NCBI RefSeq assembly: GCF_003931855.1
Contig: NZ_CP034248.1
Location: 2,046,001-2,110,000 of the forward strand
Source: Paenibacillus lentus
GTDB lineage: Bacteria; Bacillota; Bacilli; Paenibacillales; Paenibacillaceae
Reading direction: 5' to 3'
DNA length: 64,000 nucleotides
This document shows, piece by piece, positions 33,965-43,123 of this stretch (the stretch's first letter is position 1; each line of letters begins with the position of its first letter). The notes below the pieces were generated by a model. That model was not told the DNA's origin and searched no databases. It saw only the letters and a list, made by a program, of their open reading frames with translations. The position numbers and the translations under genes were made by a program.

Positions 33965-35959
33965 CTAATCCCAAAAAATTGCCTTGTATCCAAACGCATC
34001 TACAGTCACCTGGCCTGCGGGAAGATCATGTCCTGTTACAGCATCCGTTCCCGGGCAAGGCAAGGTAACGCTGCCTCCGTGACCGTCCATGTTGATTATG
34101 ATCCACAATGTTTGGCCGTCTGCTCTCTGCCTTGGGGCGATAATGGTACCGGGGGTCACGTCGCTTTTAACGGTTATTCCGGCTTCATCGGTGTAGTGCT
34201 GGATGAGCTGGCGAAGCAGCTGATCCCCCTCCTCCCCGCTCGGCATTGAACCTAGCATGATGATTTTACCCTTTCCGTGCCGATGCTCCGTCAGAAACGC
34301 CAGACCGGGCGTTAGCCCATCGCTGATCTCGCCCACCACGGACGCGCCGCCTTCCAGTGGCTGGAATACTGTGCTCCATAGCGAGAGCGGAGCCGATACG
34401 CCAAAGGCGCGACCGATGGATCCCGTACCATCCATAGGATACGTAAACACCGTCTTTACGCCTGCTAACATCTCCAGCTCGCCGAGTCCCGCATCCGTAT
34501 GAATCGTATGCTCTTCCGTGCGTCCTCCGGTTAGCGGCCCTACGACCCAAATCCCGCCCCCGGCAGTAAACTCCAGTGCGCGCTGTAAATATTCAGCGGA
34601 TACATAAGGGAGAAAAGGCGTCAACAGCAGCTTGTAACCGTCGAGATCGGCTCCTTCCGGAAGGACATCGCGATGGAGGCCGAGCGATAGTATCCTCTTA
34701 TAGAATTCATTTACCAGTCCCCGATGATCCAGCTTCCGATGCGGCTCGGTCTTCAAATAAGCCTTTGCTCTATCGGAGTATGTGATGGCGACTTCTGCTT
34801 GCACAGGTCTTGTCTCCTGCAGGATCTCTTCAAGCTCCTTCCTGGCGGCCTCCACTTCTAGTACCTGACGATGGCCGATCGTCGGCTCGCCCCAGGCGCT
34901 TACGACAGAGCCGTGAGGCTGCTCACTGCCCGTCCGCTGCTGACGCCATAGCCAGTAGCAGAAAGCCCCGGCGCCGAGGGCATACGCGGCTACAGCCTCT
35001 GCCTTCACATACCCGTTCGGATGCGGCGTGGCGTAGCTCTCCAGGGACGCTGCATGGGAGGGACTTGTCTCCATGATCCAGAAATTCTTACCCGGTTTAA
35101 AATTGCGCCATAAATCACAATTGAATAAGTACGCGTGCGCATTATCCTTGGACGCATAGGTATCAAAGGAGGCGAAGTCGAGATTCTGGAACAATCGCTC
35201 GTTGTCGAGGTGAAAGGCGATACTGCTATTATGCGTAATAGGCGCGGCGGAATACCGCCGGATGATGGCCGCTTGTTCATCCGCGAACTCGGCGATCTTC
35301 TCCATGGAGAAGCGTTGGTACATCGTCCGCAGCGAAGAATTGTGCAGGAAGGGGGCCGGTCCCGGCTGCGGCACCTGTTCAAACCGTTGGTAGGTCTGGC
35401 TCCAGACGTTCGTGCCCCAAGCCTCGTTCAAGCTCTCAATCGTGCCGTAGTGCTGCTCTAACCAGTGATGCCATAATTCTTTGCACGTCCTGCACATGCA
35501 CTCTGCTACATGGGCTTTGAACTCATTGTCGAGCTGCCAGGCAATGACGCCCGGCAAGGAGCTGACCGCTTGTACAATATGCTCAATAATGATTGAGGCC
35601 CGCTTACGGAAATAAGGGTGATTGGTACAGACATGCTGCCGTGCGCCGTGATCCATTATGGTGCCGTGCTCATCCACATACATCCGCTCCGGGTGGCCAT
35701 GGCTCAGCCAGATCGGCGGTGTCGGTGTCGGTGTGCACATGACCGTATCGATGCCATACTCGTACAGCAGCTCAATCACCTCGACAAATGAGCTAATGTC
35801 GATATGCCCTTCCTCGGGCTCCAAGATAGACCAGGCGAATTCCCCGATCCGCACGACATTGATCCCAGCCTGCTTCATGGTAGCGATATCCTCCAGCAGT
35901 ACGTCCCGCCCCCATAGCTCTGGATACAAGCAGGCACCGTGATAAAGCTTCTTATTCAA
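33965..35959 (-). CDS. GH42 beta-galactosidase (YesZ-like)
   Basis: Cytoplasmic exo-enzyme of 664 residues that removes beta-linked galactose, here probably from galactan side chains of rhamnogalacturonan I. The TIM barrel has the acid/base E146 in WQLDNEFKAH and the nucleophile E297 in WIMETSPS. C111, C154, C156 and C159 match the zinc site of GH42 enzymes. A trimerisation domain (TGGRTEEH, LGELEMLAGV) and a small C-terminal beta domain follow. The start is TTG with GGTGGAG 5 bases upstream. It is divergent from the importer operon, like a mirror of yesZ in the B. subtilis yes cluster. Confidence 0.93.
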   Translation of the reverse strand: MNKKLYHGACLYPELWGRDVLLEDIATMKQAGINVVRIGEFAWSILEPEEGHIDISSFVEVIELLYEYGIDTVMCTPTPTPPIWLSHGHPERMYVDEHGTIMDHGARQHVCTNHPYFRKRASIIIEHIVQAVSSLPGVIAWQLDNEFKAHVAECMCRTCKELWHHWLEQHYGTIESLNEAWGTNVWSQTYQRFEQVPQPGPAPFLHNSSLRTMYQRFSMEKIAEFADEQAAIIRRYSAAPITHNSSIAFHLDNERLFQNLDFASFDTYASKDNAHAYLFNCDLWRNFKPGKNFWIMETSPSHAASLESYATPHPNGYVKAEAVAAYALGAGAFCYWLWRQQRTGSEQPHGSVVSAWGEPTIGHRQVLEVEAARKELEEILQETRPVQAEVAITYSDRAKAYLKTEPHRKLDHRGLVNEFYKRILSLGLHRDVLPEGADLDGYKLLLTPFLPYVSAEYLQRALEFTAGGGIWVVGPLTGGRTEEHTIHTDAGLGELEMLAGVKTVFTYPMDGTGSIGRAFGVSAPLSLWSTVFQPLEGGASVVGEISDGLTPGLAFLTEHRHGKGKIIMLGSMPSGEEGDQLLRQLIQHYTDEAGITVKSDVTPGTIIAPRQRADGQTLWIIINMDGHGGSVTLPCPGTDAVTGHDLPAGQVTVDAFGYKAIFWD

Positions 35960-36102
35960 CTCTTCTCCACCTTTCCTCTAGAAATGCATTATCGCTGTTC
36001 ACCATCAGTCTGTCTTAGCCTTGAACTCTCGGCAATAGCAATGTTTTGCCGCATTTGCACTTTTTTGAGTACAGCGGGCTGTCGCACCGTTTGCCAGGCC
36101 TT

Positions 36103-36144
36103 CAAGAAAGTCTAATTGCCGGAAAATAAGCGCTGACCCATAAT
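36103..36144 (+). promoter_or_regulatory. Importer promoter with 20-bp conserved box
   Basis: CAAGAAAGTCTAATTGCCGG (36103-36122) overlaps a -35 TTGCCG (36116-36121); 17 bp later is the -10 CATAAT (36139-36144). The identical 20-mer precedes the PL26 operon at 43048 with the same -35/-10 geometry. It is a probable site for the AraC-type activator between the two operons. Confidence 0.75.
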
Positions 36145-36287
36145 GAGACTACATCGCATGCAAGCCGACAATCTCATGATGAAATCTCAAGTTAGGGCAC
36201 AATGCATTCGCCCAGTTATGGATTCTCATATCCATTGCTGAAATGCATGACGATTATTGGCGGATGACTTATTTGGAGGTGAACAGG

Positions 36288-37250
36288 GTGAAACCATCGG
36301 CAGCACCGAACATCCTTATGTCGAAACAAGCTTTAAAAGACAACCGAGAAACCCGCTGGAAGCGCCTGAAGCGTGATAAGTGGCTGTACATTCTTCTTTT
36401 GCCGGGCCTGCTGTACTTTCTAATTTTTAAATATGTGCCCATGTGGGGAATCTTGCTCGCATTTAAAAACTATCAGCCCTTTATCGGATTTTGGAAAAGC
36501 GAATGGGTGGGCGTCGAGCATTTCAAGGTTTTTTTCCAAAACCCTGATTTCTTTATGCTGCTGCGCAATACGCTGATTCTGTCCCTGTACAATTTGATCT
36601 TCTTCTTCCCAGCCCCGATTATATTAGCGCTGCTACTTAATGAAATACGCCGGGCCATCTTCAAAAGAACGATTCAAACGCTGATTTATGTACCACATTT
36701 TATATCCATGGTCATCGTGGCGAGCTTGACCTATGTATTTCTAACGACCGAAGGCGGTATGGTTAATGAATTTTTGTATGCGTTTACAGGTAGGAAAATC
36801 GATTTTCTGGCCAGCCCGGACTGGTTCCGGCCGCTCATCATCCTGCAGACCATCTGGAAGGAATGCGGCTGGGGAACGATTATTTTCCTGGCGGCGCTGG
36901 CAGGCGTTGACGTAGAGCAATATGAAGCCGCTATCGTCGACGGAGCCAGCCGCTGGCGGCAGCTATGGCATATCACTTTGCCATCTATACGAAGCACGAT
37001 CGTTATTCTGCTTATTTTGAGGATGGGGACGATTTTGGATAACGGGTTCGAGCAAATTTATTTGATGATGAATGCTTTGAATCGCGAGGTCGCCGAGGTA
37101 TTTGATACGTATGTGTATGCGCTCGGGATCACGCAAGGGGCATTTAGCTATAGTACGGCTGTTGGATTATTCAAATCGGTCATCGGCGTAATACTTGTAC
37201 TTGGCTCCAACTGGCTGGCTAAAAAATCCGGGGAATCAGGACTTTATTAA
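36288..37250 (+). CDS. ABC sugar importer permease 1 (LplB/YteP-like)
   Basis: Inner-membrane permease of 320 residues with six predicted helices. The EAA loop that contacts the ATPase is present (EQYEAAIVDGASRWRQLWHITLPSI). YVPMWGILLAFKNYQPFIGFW near the N-terminus is typical of the LplB/YteP subfamily used for complex oligosaccharides. The GTG at 36288 has GGAGGT 7 bases upstream; the frame extends back to an ATG at 36243 without a site. First gene of a permease-permease-binding protein operon that has no ATPase gene, so a shared MsmX-type ATPase is expected. Substrate is probably rhamnogalacturonan disaccharides. Confidence 0.93.
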   Translation: MKPSAAPNILMSKQALKDNRETRWKRLKRDKWLYILLLPGLLYFLIFKYVPMWGILLAFKNYQPFIGFWKSEWVGVEHFKVFFQNPDFFMLLRNTLILSLYNLIFFFPAPIILALLLNEIRRAIFKRTIQTLIYVPHFISMVIVASLTYVFLTTEGGMVNEFLYAFTGRKIDFLASPDWFRPLIILQTIWKECGWGTIIFLAALAGVDVEQYEAAIVDGASRWRQLWHITLPSIRSTIVILLILRMGTILDNGFEQIYLMMNALNREVAEVFDTYVYALGITQGAFSYSTAVGLFKSVIGVILVLGSNWLAKKSGESGLY

Positions 37251-37279
37251 CCGCCTTGACCTAGAGAGGAGAAGATGCT

Positions 37280-38161
37280 GTGGGCAAGCAATACAGAAGC
37301 ACGAGCGAGAAAATATTCGATGTATTCAACTACGTGTTCCTCGCTTTGTTCGGATTAATGGCCGTTCTGCCCTTTATATTTGTTATCTCGGGTTCATTCG
37401 CGACGGATGCCGAAATTACGAAGCGCGCCGTCTTCCTGATCCCGAAGACGTTCTCGCTGGACGCTTATAAATTCATATTTTCTACGGACACCATTATGCG
37501 CAGCATCGGTGTATCGATATACGTGACTGTGATCGGCACGATCGTCAATCTGTTCTTCACGGTGACGATGGCATATCCGATGGCCCGGCGCAACCTGATG
37601 GGGCGCAACATGATTTTGAACCTTGTTATTTTCACGATGTTGTTTGGCGGCGGTATGATTCCAACGTACCTTGTCATTCGCGAGCTGCATCTGCTTGATA
37701 CATTGAACTCCCTGATCCTGCCCGGCGCTATCAGCGCATTTAATTTAATTATTGTGAAAAATTTCTTTCAGGAGCTGCCCCCCGGGCTGGAGGAAGCGGC
37801 CAAAATCGACGGCTGCAACGAGCTCAGTCTGCTCTGGAAAATCGTGCTTCCGCTTTCGAAGCCCGTACTAGCTACTTTCACGTTATTTTACGCGGTCGGC
37901 CACTGGAACAATTTCTTCTCAGCCCTGCTCTATATCAACGATCCGAGTAAATGGCCGCTTCAGGTGATGTTACGGCAGATCGTGATGCTATCGCAATCGG
38001 CGGGGGATATGAGTTCGATGGACCCGACCTTCGTGCAGCCACCGGAGCAATCCATCAAGATGGCCGTTATTGTGGTCGGCACGATTCCGATCCTGTGCGT
38101 CTATCCGTTCCTGCAGAAGCATTTTGCCAAAGGAGTGCTGCTGGGCTCGATCAAGGGTTAA
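37280..38161 (+). CDS. ABC sugar importer permease 2 (YtcP/LplC-like)
   Basis: Second inner-membrane permease, 293 residues, six predicted helices. The EAA loop is LEEAAKIDGCNELSLLWKIVLPLSKP. The N-terminus (EKIFDVFNYVFLALFGLMAVLPFIFVISGSFA split across the first helix) and the C-terminal motif FLQKHFAKGVLLGSIKG are typical of YtcP. Starts with GTG after GAGGAG, 29 bases behind permease 1. It pairs with permease 1 to form the membrane channel of the importer. Confidence 0.93.
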   Translation: MGKQYRSTSEKIFDVFNYVFLALFGLMAVLPFIFVISGSFATDAEITKRAVFLIPKTFSLDAYKFIFSTDTIMRSIGVSIYVTVIGTIVNLFFTVTMAYPMARRNLMGRNMILNLVIFTMLFGGGMIPTYLVIRELHLLDTLNSLILPGAISAFNLIIVKNFFQELPPGLEEAAKIDGCNELSLLWKIVLPLSKPVLATFTLFYAVGHWNNFFSALLYINDPSKWPLQVMLRQIVMLSQSAGDMSSMDPTFVQPPEQSIKMAVIVVGTIPILCVYPFLQKHFAKGVLLGSIKG

Positions 38162-38250
38162 ATTCATCCGATTCCTCAAGCTATGGAGTCAGACGATTTT
38201 ACCATATAGAATAAGGAAAGCTAACGAACTTTAAGGGAGGTTATAAGGGA

Positions 38251-39852
38251 ATGAACAGGCACACAGGTATGGGAAGTATGAAGCGCTGGCTATCTTTATG
38301 GTTGATTGTTGCCATGCTGGTCGTTATTGCCGGCTGTGGCGGAGGGAATGCCAATGAATCGGCGGCCGACCCGGCATCCGCTAGCAAAGGCAACGGAAAT
38401 GAAGGTGGAGAGCAGGCGGAGCAATCCCCACTCGACCTGACGATTATGCTGCCGATTTTCAAAACGAATTATCCGAAAGATAATGGGCCGGTTGTAGAGG
38501 AAATTAAGAAAAGAACGAACAGCAACATTCACTTCGAGTGGGTGCCTAATGCCTCTTATGCGGATAAGTTTAATATCACTCTGGCTTCCGGCAAACTGCC
38601 ACACATTATCTATGTTGGGGATGTGAAGGCACCAAGCTTTGTAAGTGCGGCTAAATCCGGTGCGTTCTGGGAGGTCGGCCCTTATTTGCAGCATTTTCCG
38701 AATCTGAGCGGCGCTAACCCAGTTATTATGGAGAACTCCGCAATAGAAGGGAAAAACTATGGGATATACCGTGGCCGGGTGTTGGGCCGAAATGGAGTTG
38801 CCTTCCGCAAGGATTGGCTGGATAATGTAGGGCTGGAAACGCCGCAGACGGTGGATGATTTTTATCATATGCTGAAGGCGTTTAAGGAGCAGGATCCGGA
38901 TCAGAACGGGCAAAATGATACGTACGGCATGGTGCTCGTCAAATGGACGGGACAGTGGGCGAGCGGTTTTGATACGATCAAGCTTTGGTTCGGCGCACCG
39001 AATAAATGGGGTGTTATCGATGGAAAACTGGTGCCAGAGCATGAATATCCGGAATATGTGGAAGCGCTTAAATTTATGAAGAAATTATATGACGAAAAAT
39101 TGATCAACTCTGATTTTGCTGTCATGGATAGCGCAAAATGGGTAGACCCGATCGTCAACAATAAAGCCGGCGTCATCGTTGACGTGGTGGATGTCGGCGC
39201 ACGGATCGACGATAAAATACACGCTGCTTTGGCCAAGGAAGGGAAGGATGAGCCGGATCACCATTATATCGACGTCATCGGCGGGGTCACTGGGCCTGAT
39301 GGCAAGCTGCGGACATTGCCGACATCCGGCTTCTCCGGCATATTGGCCATCCCTAAATCCTCGGTAAAGACCGAGGAAGAGCTGATGCGGGTGCTTGGCT
39401 TCCTGGATCAATTGAACGATCCGGACATGCAGACGATGCTCGGCTTCGGCCTGGAAGGTGTGCATTACAATGCAGTTGGCGAGTTTATCGAACCGATTAA
39501 GGATACTGTCAAACTGGAGTCTGAGGTGGAGGGCTTGAATCAAATGCTTGGTTTCATTCCCGAAGACCGCTCCAAGAAGGTCAAGCAGACACCGCTTCGG
39601 GTTAAGCAAGCCGAGGTCCAAAAGGCTAACGAGGAATTCATCGTAACGAACCCTGCGGAAGCGTTTATTTCCACTGTTTATTCGCAAAAAGGCCAGCAGC
39701 TTGACAACATCATCAACGATGCACGCATTAAATTTATCGTTGGACAGATCGATGAAGCAGGCCTAAAATCGGCATTCGAGGTATGGAAAAAAACCGGAGG
39801 CGACGATCTGGTTGCGGAAATGAATGACCTGTACAGCCAAGTGAACCCCTAG
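38251..39852 (+). CDS. ABC importer solute-binding lipoprotein (LplA/YtcQ-like)
   Basis: Surface lipoprotein of 533 residues that captures the oligosaccharide for the two permeases. The signal peptide ends in the lipobox IAGC, followed by a Gly/Asn/Ser-rich linker. The body has the large binding-protein fold of the YtcQ/LplA group (LPIFKTNYPKDNGPVVEEIKKRTN, GLETPQTVDDFYHMLKAFKEQDPDQNGQNDTYGM). The DPDQNGQNDTYG segment is a typical calcium-binding loop in this group. ATG at 38251 follows GGGAGG by 10 bases. Last gene of the operon; a strong hairpin follows. Confidence 0.93.
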   Translation: MNRHTGMGSMKRWLSLWLIVAMLVVIAGCGGGNANESAADPASASKGNGNEGGEQAEQSPLDLTIMLPIFKTNYPKDNGPVVEEIKKRTNSNIHFEWVPNASYADKFNITLASGKLPHIIYVGDVKAPSFVSAAKSGAFWEVGPYLQHFPNLSGANPVIMENSAIEGKNYGIYRGRVLGRNGVAFRKDWLDNVGLETPQTVDDFYHMLKAFKEQDPDQNGQNDTYGMVLVKWTGQWASGFDTIKLWFGAPNKWGVIDGKLVPEHEYPEYVEALKFMKKLYDEKLINSDFAVMDSAKWVDPIVNNKAGVIVDVVDVGARIDDKIHAALAKEGKDEPDHHYIDVIGGVTGPDGKLRTLPTSGFSGILAIPKSSVKTEEELMRVLGFLDQLNDPDMQTMLGFGLEGVHYNAVGEFIEPIKDTVKLESEVEGLNQMLGFIPEDRSKKVKQTPLRVKQAEVQKANEEFIVTNPAEAFISTVYSQKGQQLDNIINDARIKFIVGQIDEAGLKSAFEVWKKTGGDDLVAEMNDLYSQVNP

Positions 39853-39900
39853 GGCAATCTTTAGGGTAATCCCAAACTTAGCATAAGCATGGATATCATG

Positions 39901-39950
39901 GAGAGCTGCCACGTAAGGTCTAATATTAGATTTTACGCGGGCAGCTTCTC
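39901..39950 (+). terminator. Strong hairpin after the importer operon
   Basis: GAGAGCTGCC and GGCAGCTTCTC form the outer arms, with GTAA...TTAC and CTAATATTAG inside. The T-run is poor, so it may be a transcript-stabilising hairpin or a weak terminator. Confidence 0.55.
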
Positions 39951-40009
39951 TGCCTCAGACGCGATAAGCCCATTGCCCCATTTTATGTAAGCGGACTTGT
40001 ATTTTTACA

Positions 40010-40023
40010 TGAATGCGTTTACA
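40010..40023 (+). promoter_or_regulatory. Candidate cre site before the YesS-like gene
   Basis: TGAATGCGTTTACA differs at one position from TGWAANCGNTNWCA. It lies 34 bases before the regulator's probable start codon, where CcpA binding would repress transcription when preferred sugars are present. Confidence 0.55.
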
Positions 40024-40056
40024 TTTTGTATATACCTTGATTCGGTTGGTGAGGAG

Positions 40057-42402
40057 ATGAAGACGGGAATTTTGTCAAAATGGTGGTCGCGCACAATAGG
40101 GCTCTCTGGCTGTAAGGGGAAATATTACCGCAACAATTTAATCATGATGCTTGTAGTATCTGCGATTCCCGGCATTATTACCGGAGGGATTGTGTACTGG
40201 ATGATCGGTGGGCGTCTGGAAAGCGAGCTGCTGCAGACGCATCATCAGCAAATTGAGCAGCGGGCGAGGAATATCGATGAACAGCTGTCCAATCTGGAGC
40301 TGATGCTATCACATTGGGCGTTTGATCCCCAATTCGACTATAGCTTGAATGGGCTTGATTTTAAACGGGATTTCGAACGGTCGCGAGACGTTACAAAGAC
40401 GCTGGTCGTGATGCAAGGCTCGAATACGATGGTTAAGCAGGTCGAGCTTTATTTGTCAGGGCAGGAACCGGCGCCGCTGCTCTTTAATCCGGAGTACGGA
40501 GAGGTTCATTCCCAAGTGGTGTCCGATTTGTATGACAAGCTTGTTGAAACAAAGCGGAGCATTTATTGGACGGAATGGGCCTTTGATCCGAATCGGCCGG
40601 AGGTCAAGGAGCTCACGCTAGTGCATCATATTCCTGGCGGTAGCCAGCAGCCCTTTGGAGCACTGCTCATTCGGATGGATACTCAGAAAGTGGCGAATAT
40701 GCTGAAGACGATGACACCGTATAACGTTGGAGAGACGTTTCTCGTGCAGAATACGGGAGATTTGTTTGCCTCTGCCGGGGGGAGTAGTTCGAACTCACCT
40801 TTTGTCTCTGAGCTGCGCGCTAAGATTAAGGAGCGTGGAGCGGATCAGAAATCCTCCTTTTTCTTTGAATGGGATGGTGCGACTTATACGGTTACATACG
40901 GGGGATTTTCGCGGATTTCTAATGAGTGGACTTATGTGTCCGCATCGCCGATAACGAGTATTACCTCCCCGGTAATGTTCATATCCAAGCTGATCCTCAT
41001 CGTCAGCTTCAGCGCATTGCTGCTGGCGGCAGTGTTATCGTGGATTGCCTCCAGGAGGATGTATTCTCCGATTAGGCGGCTGTTCAAGACGCTGCTGTCG
41101 GATGATATTAAGACGGAGGGCAAGGAGGATGAGTTCACGCTCATCGAACGGCAATGGGAGAGCTTGCATTGGGAAAGCCATGATCTGCAGCGCAAACTGG
41201 CGGAACAGCTGCCCCATGTGAAGGAGAGCTTCCTTAACCAGCTCCTGCAAGGCCATTTATACGCTTATTCCGAGCAGGATTTGCGCCGCAGGATGGAGCG
41301 GTTCAGGTGGGATGTCACGAGCAAGCATTTCATTGTATTTTATGTCCAATTGATGGGGATTACGAGTCTGGAGGGGAAATTCAGAAGCGGGGATGAAGGA
41401 CTCGTATCTTATGCGGCCGCCAACATTATCGGCGAACTAGCTATGCAGCGCTTCAGTCAATCCGACACGATCCATTTTCACGATTTGACGGCGGGGATGC
41501 TGCTTGTACTTCCGGAGGACGGCTCGTATGATGCCGAGCTGCATAGCTTTAGCGAGGAATTAACGCGGACGATTAATGCCATTCTGAAAATGCGGGTTAC
41601 AGTTGCCTTTAGTGCCCCTGTCTCCAGCATTTCCGATATCCCACTCGCTTTTGAGGAAGTGAAGCAGGCGGCCAGCTATCGTCCGTTCAGCAACGAGAAC
41701 CAGATTATTGATATGGAGCGGCTGGAGCAGGGGGGGAGCGATGAGACCGAGCCGACGTATTCCTTCGCCTTGGAACGGGAGATGATCCAAGCCCTGCGAA
41801 CCGGTCAGGAGGAGGAAGCGTATCGTCTTCTGGCGGATTTTCTTGAGGCGCTGCGGGCTAAGGGGGCTAAGGCGATTGATGTGCAGCAGGGAATGCTGCA
41901 TTTGCTTGGTCATGTGCAGCACGCGATCATGCAGTCAGGGATCGATCCGAAGCGGCTGTTCATGGGCGCGAATTTGTACGAGGCGCTGTCGCAAATCCGC
42001 GAGCCGGAGCTCATGCTAATCTGGTTCAAGGAGAAGGTGGTGGCTCCATATTTAAAGGAGCTCTCCCAGCGTACCAATGCCGAAGTGAAAATGATGATCG
42101 AGCAGGCGATGATTTACTTACAGCAAAATTATATGCGGGATGTTTCCCTGGATAGCTGTGCAGATGAAATTGGTACGAATTCCTTCTTTCTGAGCAAGTC
42201 ATTCAAGCAGGTGACGGGGAATAATTTCATTGATTATTTGACAGAGCTGCGCATGGAGAAAGCGAAGGAGTTGCTGCGAGAAACTAAATTACGGATCAGT
42301 GAGGTCGCTGAGCAGGTAGGGTATCAACACAGCTATTTCAACCGTATTTTTAAGAAAATGGAGGGGATGACGCCCACGCATTATCGGGAGCTCAGCCAGT
42401 GA
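40057..42402 (+). CDS. Membrane-anchored AraC-family regulator (YesS-like)
   Basis: One-component transmembrane transcription factor of about 781 residues. A membrane helix near residues 29-49 and a second near 310-330 flank an extracytoplasmic sensor domain of about 260 residues. A HAMP-like segment, a middle domain and a C-terminal AraC double helix-turn-helix follow (VSLDSCADEIGTNSFFLSKSFK, then ISEVAEQVGYQHSYFNRIFKK). The same layout is found in YesS, the activator of the B. subtilis rhamnogalacturonan genes. It lies between the two operons that share the 20-bp box and is the best candidate to bind it. The start is uncertain: ATG 40057 abuts GAGGAG; earlier ATGs (39997, 40009) lack a site. 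Confidence 0.88.
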   Translation: MKTGILSKWWSRTIGLSGCKGKYYRNNLIMMLVVSAIPGIITGGIVYWMIGGRLESELLQTHHQQIEQRARNIDEQLSNLELMLSHWAFDPQFDYSLNGLDFKRDFERSRDVTKTLVVMQGSNTMVKQVELYLSGQEPAPLLFNPEYGEVHSQVVSDLYDKLVETKRSIYWTEWAFDPNRPEVKELTLVHHIPGGSQQPFGALLIRMDTQKVANMLKTMTPYNVGETFLVQNTGDLFASAGGSSSNSPFVSELRAKIKERGADQKSSFFFEWDGATYTVTYGGFSRISNEWTYVSASPITSITSPVMFISKLILIVSFSALLLAAVLSWIASRRMYSPIRRLFKTLLSDDIKTEGKEDEFTLIERQWESLHWESHDLQRKLAEQLPHVKESFLNQLLQGHLYAYSEQDLRRRMERFRWDVTSKHFIVFYVQLMGITSLEGKFRSGDEGLVSYAAANIIGELAMQRFSQSDTIHFHDLTAGMLLVLPEDGSYDAELHSFSEELTRTINAILKMRVTVAFSAPVSSISDIPLAFEEVKQAASYRPFSNENQIIDMERLEQGGSDETEPTYSFALEREMIQALRTGQEEEAYRLLADFLEALRAKGAKAIDVQQGMLHLLGHVQHAIMQSGIDPKRLFMGANLYEALSQIREPELMLIWFKEKVVAPYLKELSQRTNAEVKMMIEQAMIYLQQNYMRDVSLDSCADEIGTNSFFLSKSFKQVTGNNFIDYLTELRMEKAKELLRETKLRISEVAEQVGYQHSYFNRIFKKMEGMTPTHYRELSQ

Positions 42403-42509
42403 TTTCGAAGGCTCTCGGGCAGCTGCAAGTCCGGGAGTGGTCGCCGAGTGACGGCGGTGTGCGGTCTGTGCTTGTGCTGGCCTGAACAAAATGCACAGCT
42501 CGATCAAAA

Positions 42510-42544
42510 GGATTAGTCTCATCTGGGATTGGTCCTTTTTTTTT
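42510..42544 (+). terminator. Terminator after the YesS-like gene
   Basis: GGATTAGTCTC pairs with GGGATTGGTCC through eleven pairs including G-U wobbles, followed by a run of eight to nine T. Confidence 0.85.
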
Positions 42545-42612
42545 GCAAGTTGTACCGTTGAAATAGCTGTGGAGCTCCTTATATTGTGCGCACGAAGCTG
42601 TCGTACACGAAA

Positions 42613-42788
42613 TGGAATTCATGTATCTAATTATGCACTAAACGAATATTTCAAGGTACTAGATGGATTTTATGACCTTAAAATTAGGAAACAAGACCAG
42701 GCTGGGAATTTCCCTTATTCTAACGACATGAAATCCATTTAAACCTACATTCCCTTCTTTGTCGAAGAAATTAACTACTATAAATCCA
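42613..42788. repeat. Intergenic quartet repeat, copy B
   Basis: Forward units at 42613-42631 (TGGAATTCATGTATCTAAT) and 42664-42682 (TGGATTTTATGACCTTAAA), reverse units at 42719-42737 (reverse of TGGATTTCATGTCGTTAGA) and 42770-42788. Both spacings are exactly 51 bases. It lies in the gap between the YesS-like gene and the PL26 operon promoter. Confidence 0.75.
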
Positions 42789-43047
42789 TTCATAAATCGA
42801 ACGGTTGGAAAGTGGGGAGCCCCTTTCTTTCGGAAGCTTTTTCAAATGAATTCGCCATTCCTTGAGGAAGGTAGTTCCTAATGTACAGGATCAAATTATA
42901 TCCTGCTCTGTGTTCCATTCTTTTGTTCATCTTATACTGCTCGTTTTTTAGTCATAGCGGATTTTCGGGGGAATCTTGGGGCGGCAATAAAGTCCAAATC
43001 GATGGAAAATATGCAATTTAGTAAGATGAGCCACTGTTTCTGCTGAG

Positions 43048-43089
43048 CAAGAAAGTCTAATTGCCGGCAAATGTCACCCTGCCTACAAT
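43048..43089 (+). promoter_or_regulatory. PL26 operon promoter with 20-bp conserved box
   Basis: CAAGAAAGTCTAATTGCCGG (43048-43067) overlaps -35 TTGCCG (43061-43066); 17 bp later is -10 TACAAT (43084-43089). Downstream AATGAGNNTACAT is also shared with the importer promoter at 36103. Confidence 0.75.
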
Positions 43090-43123
43090 GAGGGTACATT
43101 GATAGAGAAGGAGATGGTGGCCT

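Noticed and set aside
33799-34068. 89-codon plus-strand frame downstream of GH42
   Set aside because: It spans the hairpin and runs antisense into the end of the GH42 gene; no ribosome site and no family.
34028-35942. Several plus-strand frames of 60-110 codons opposite the GH42 gene
   Set aside because: Antisense shadows of a well-supported GC-rich gene with intact catalytic motifs.
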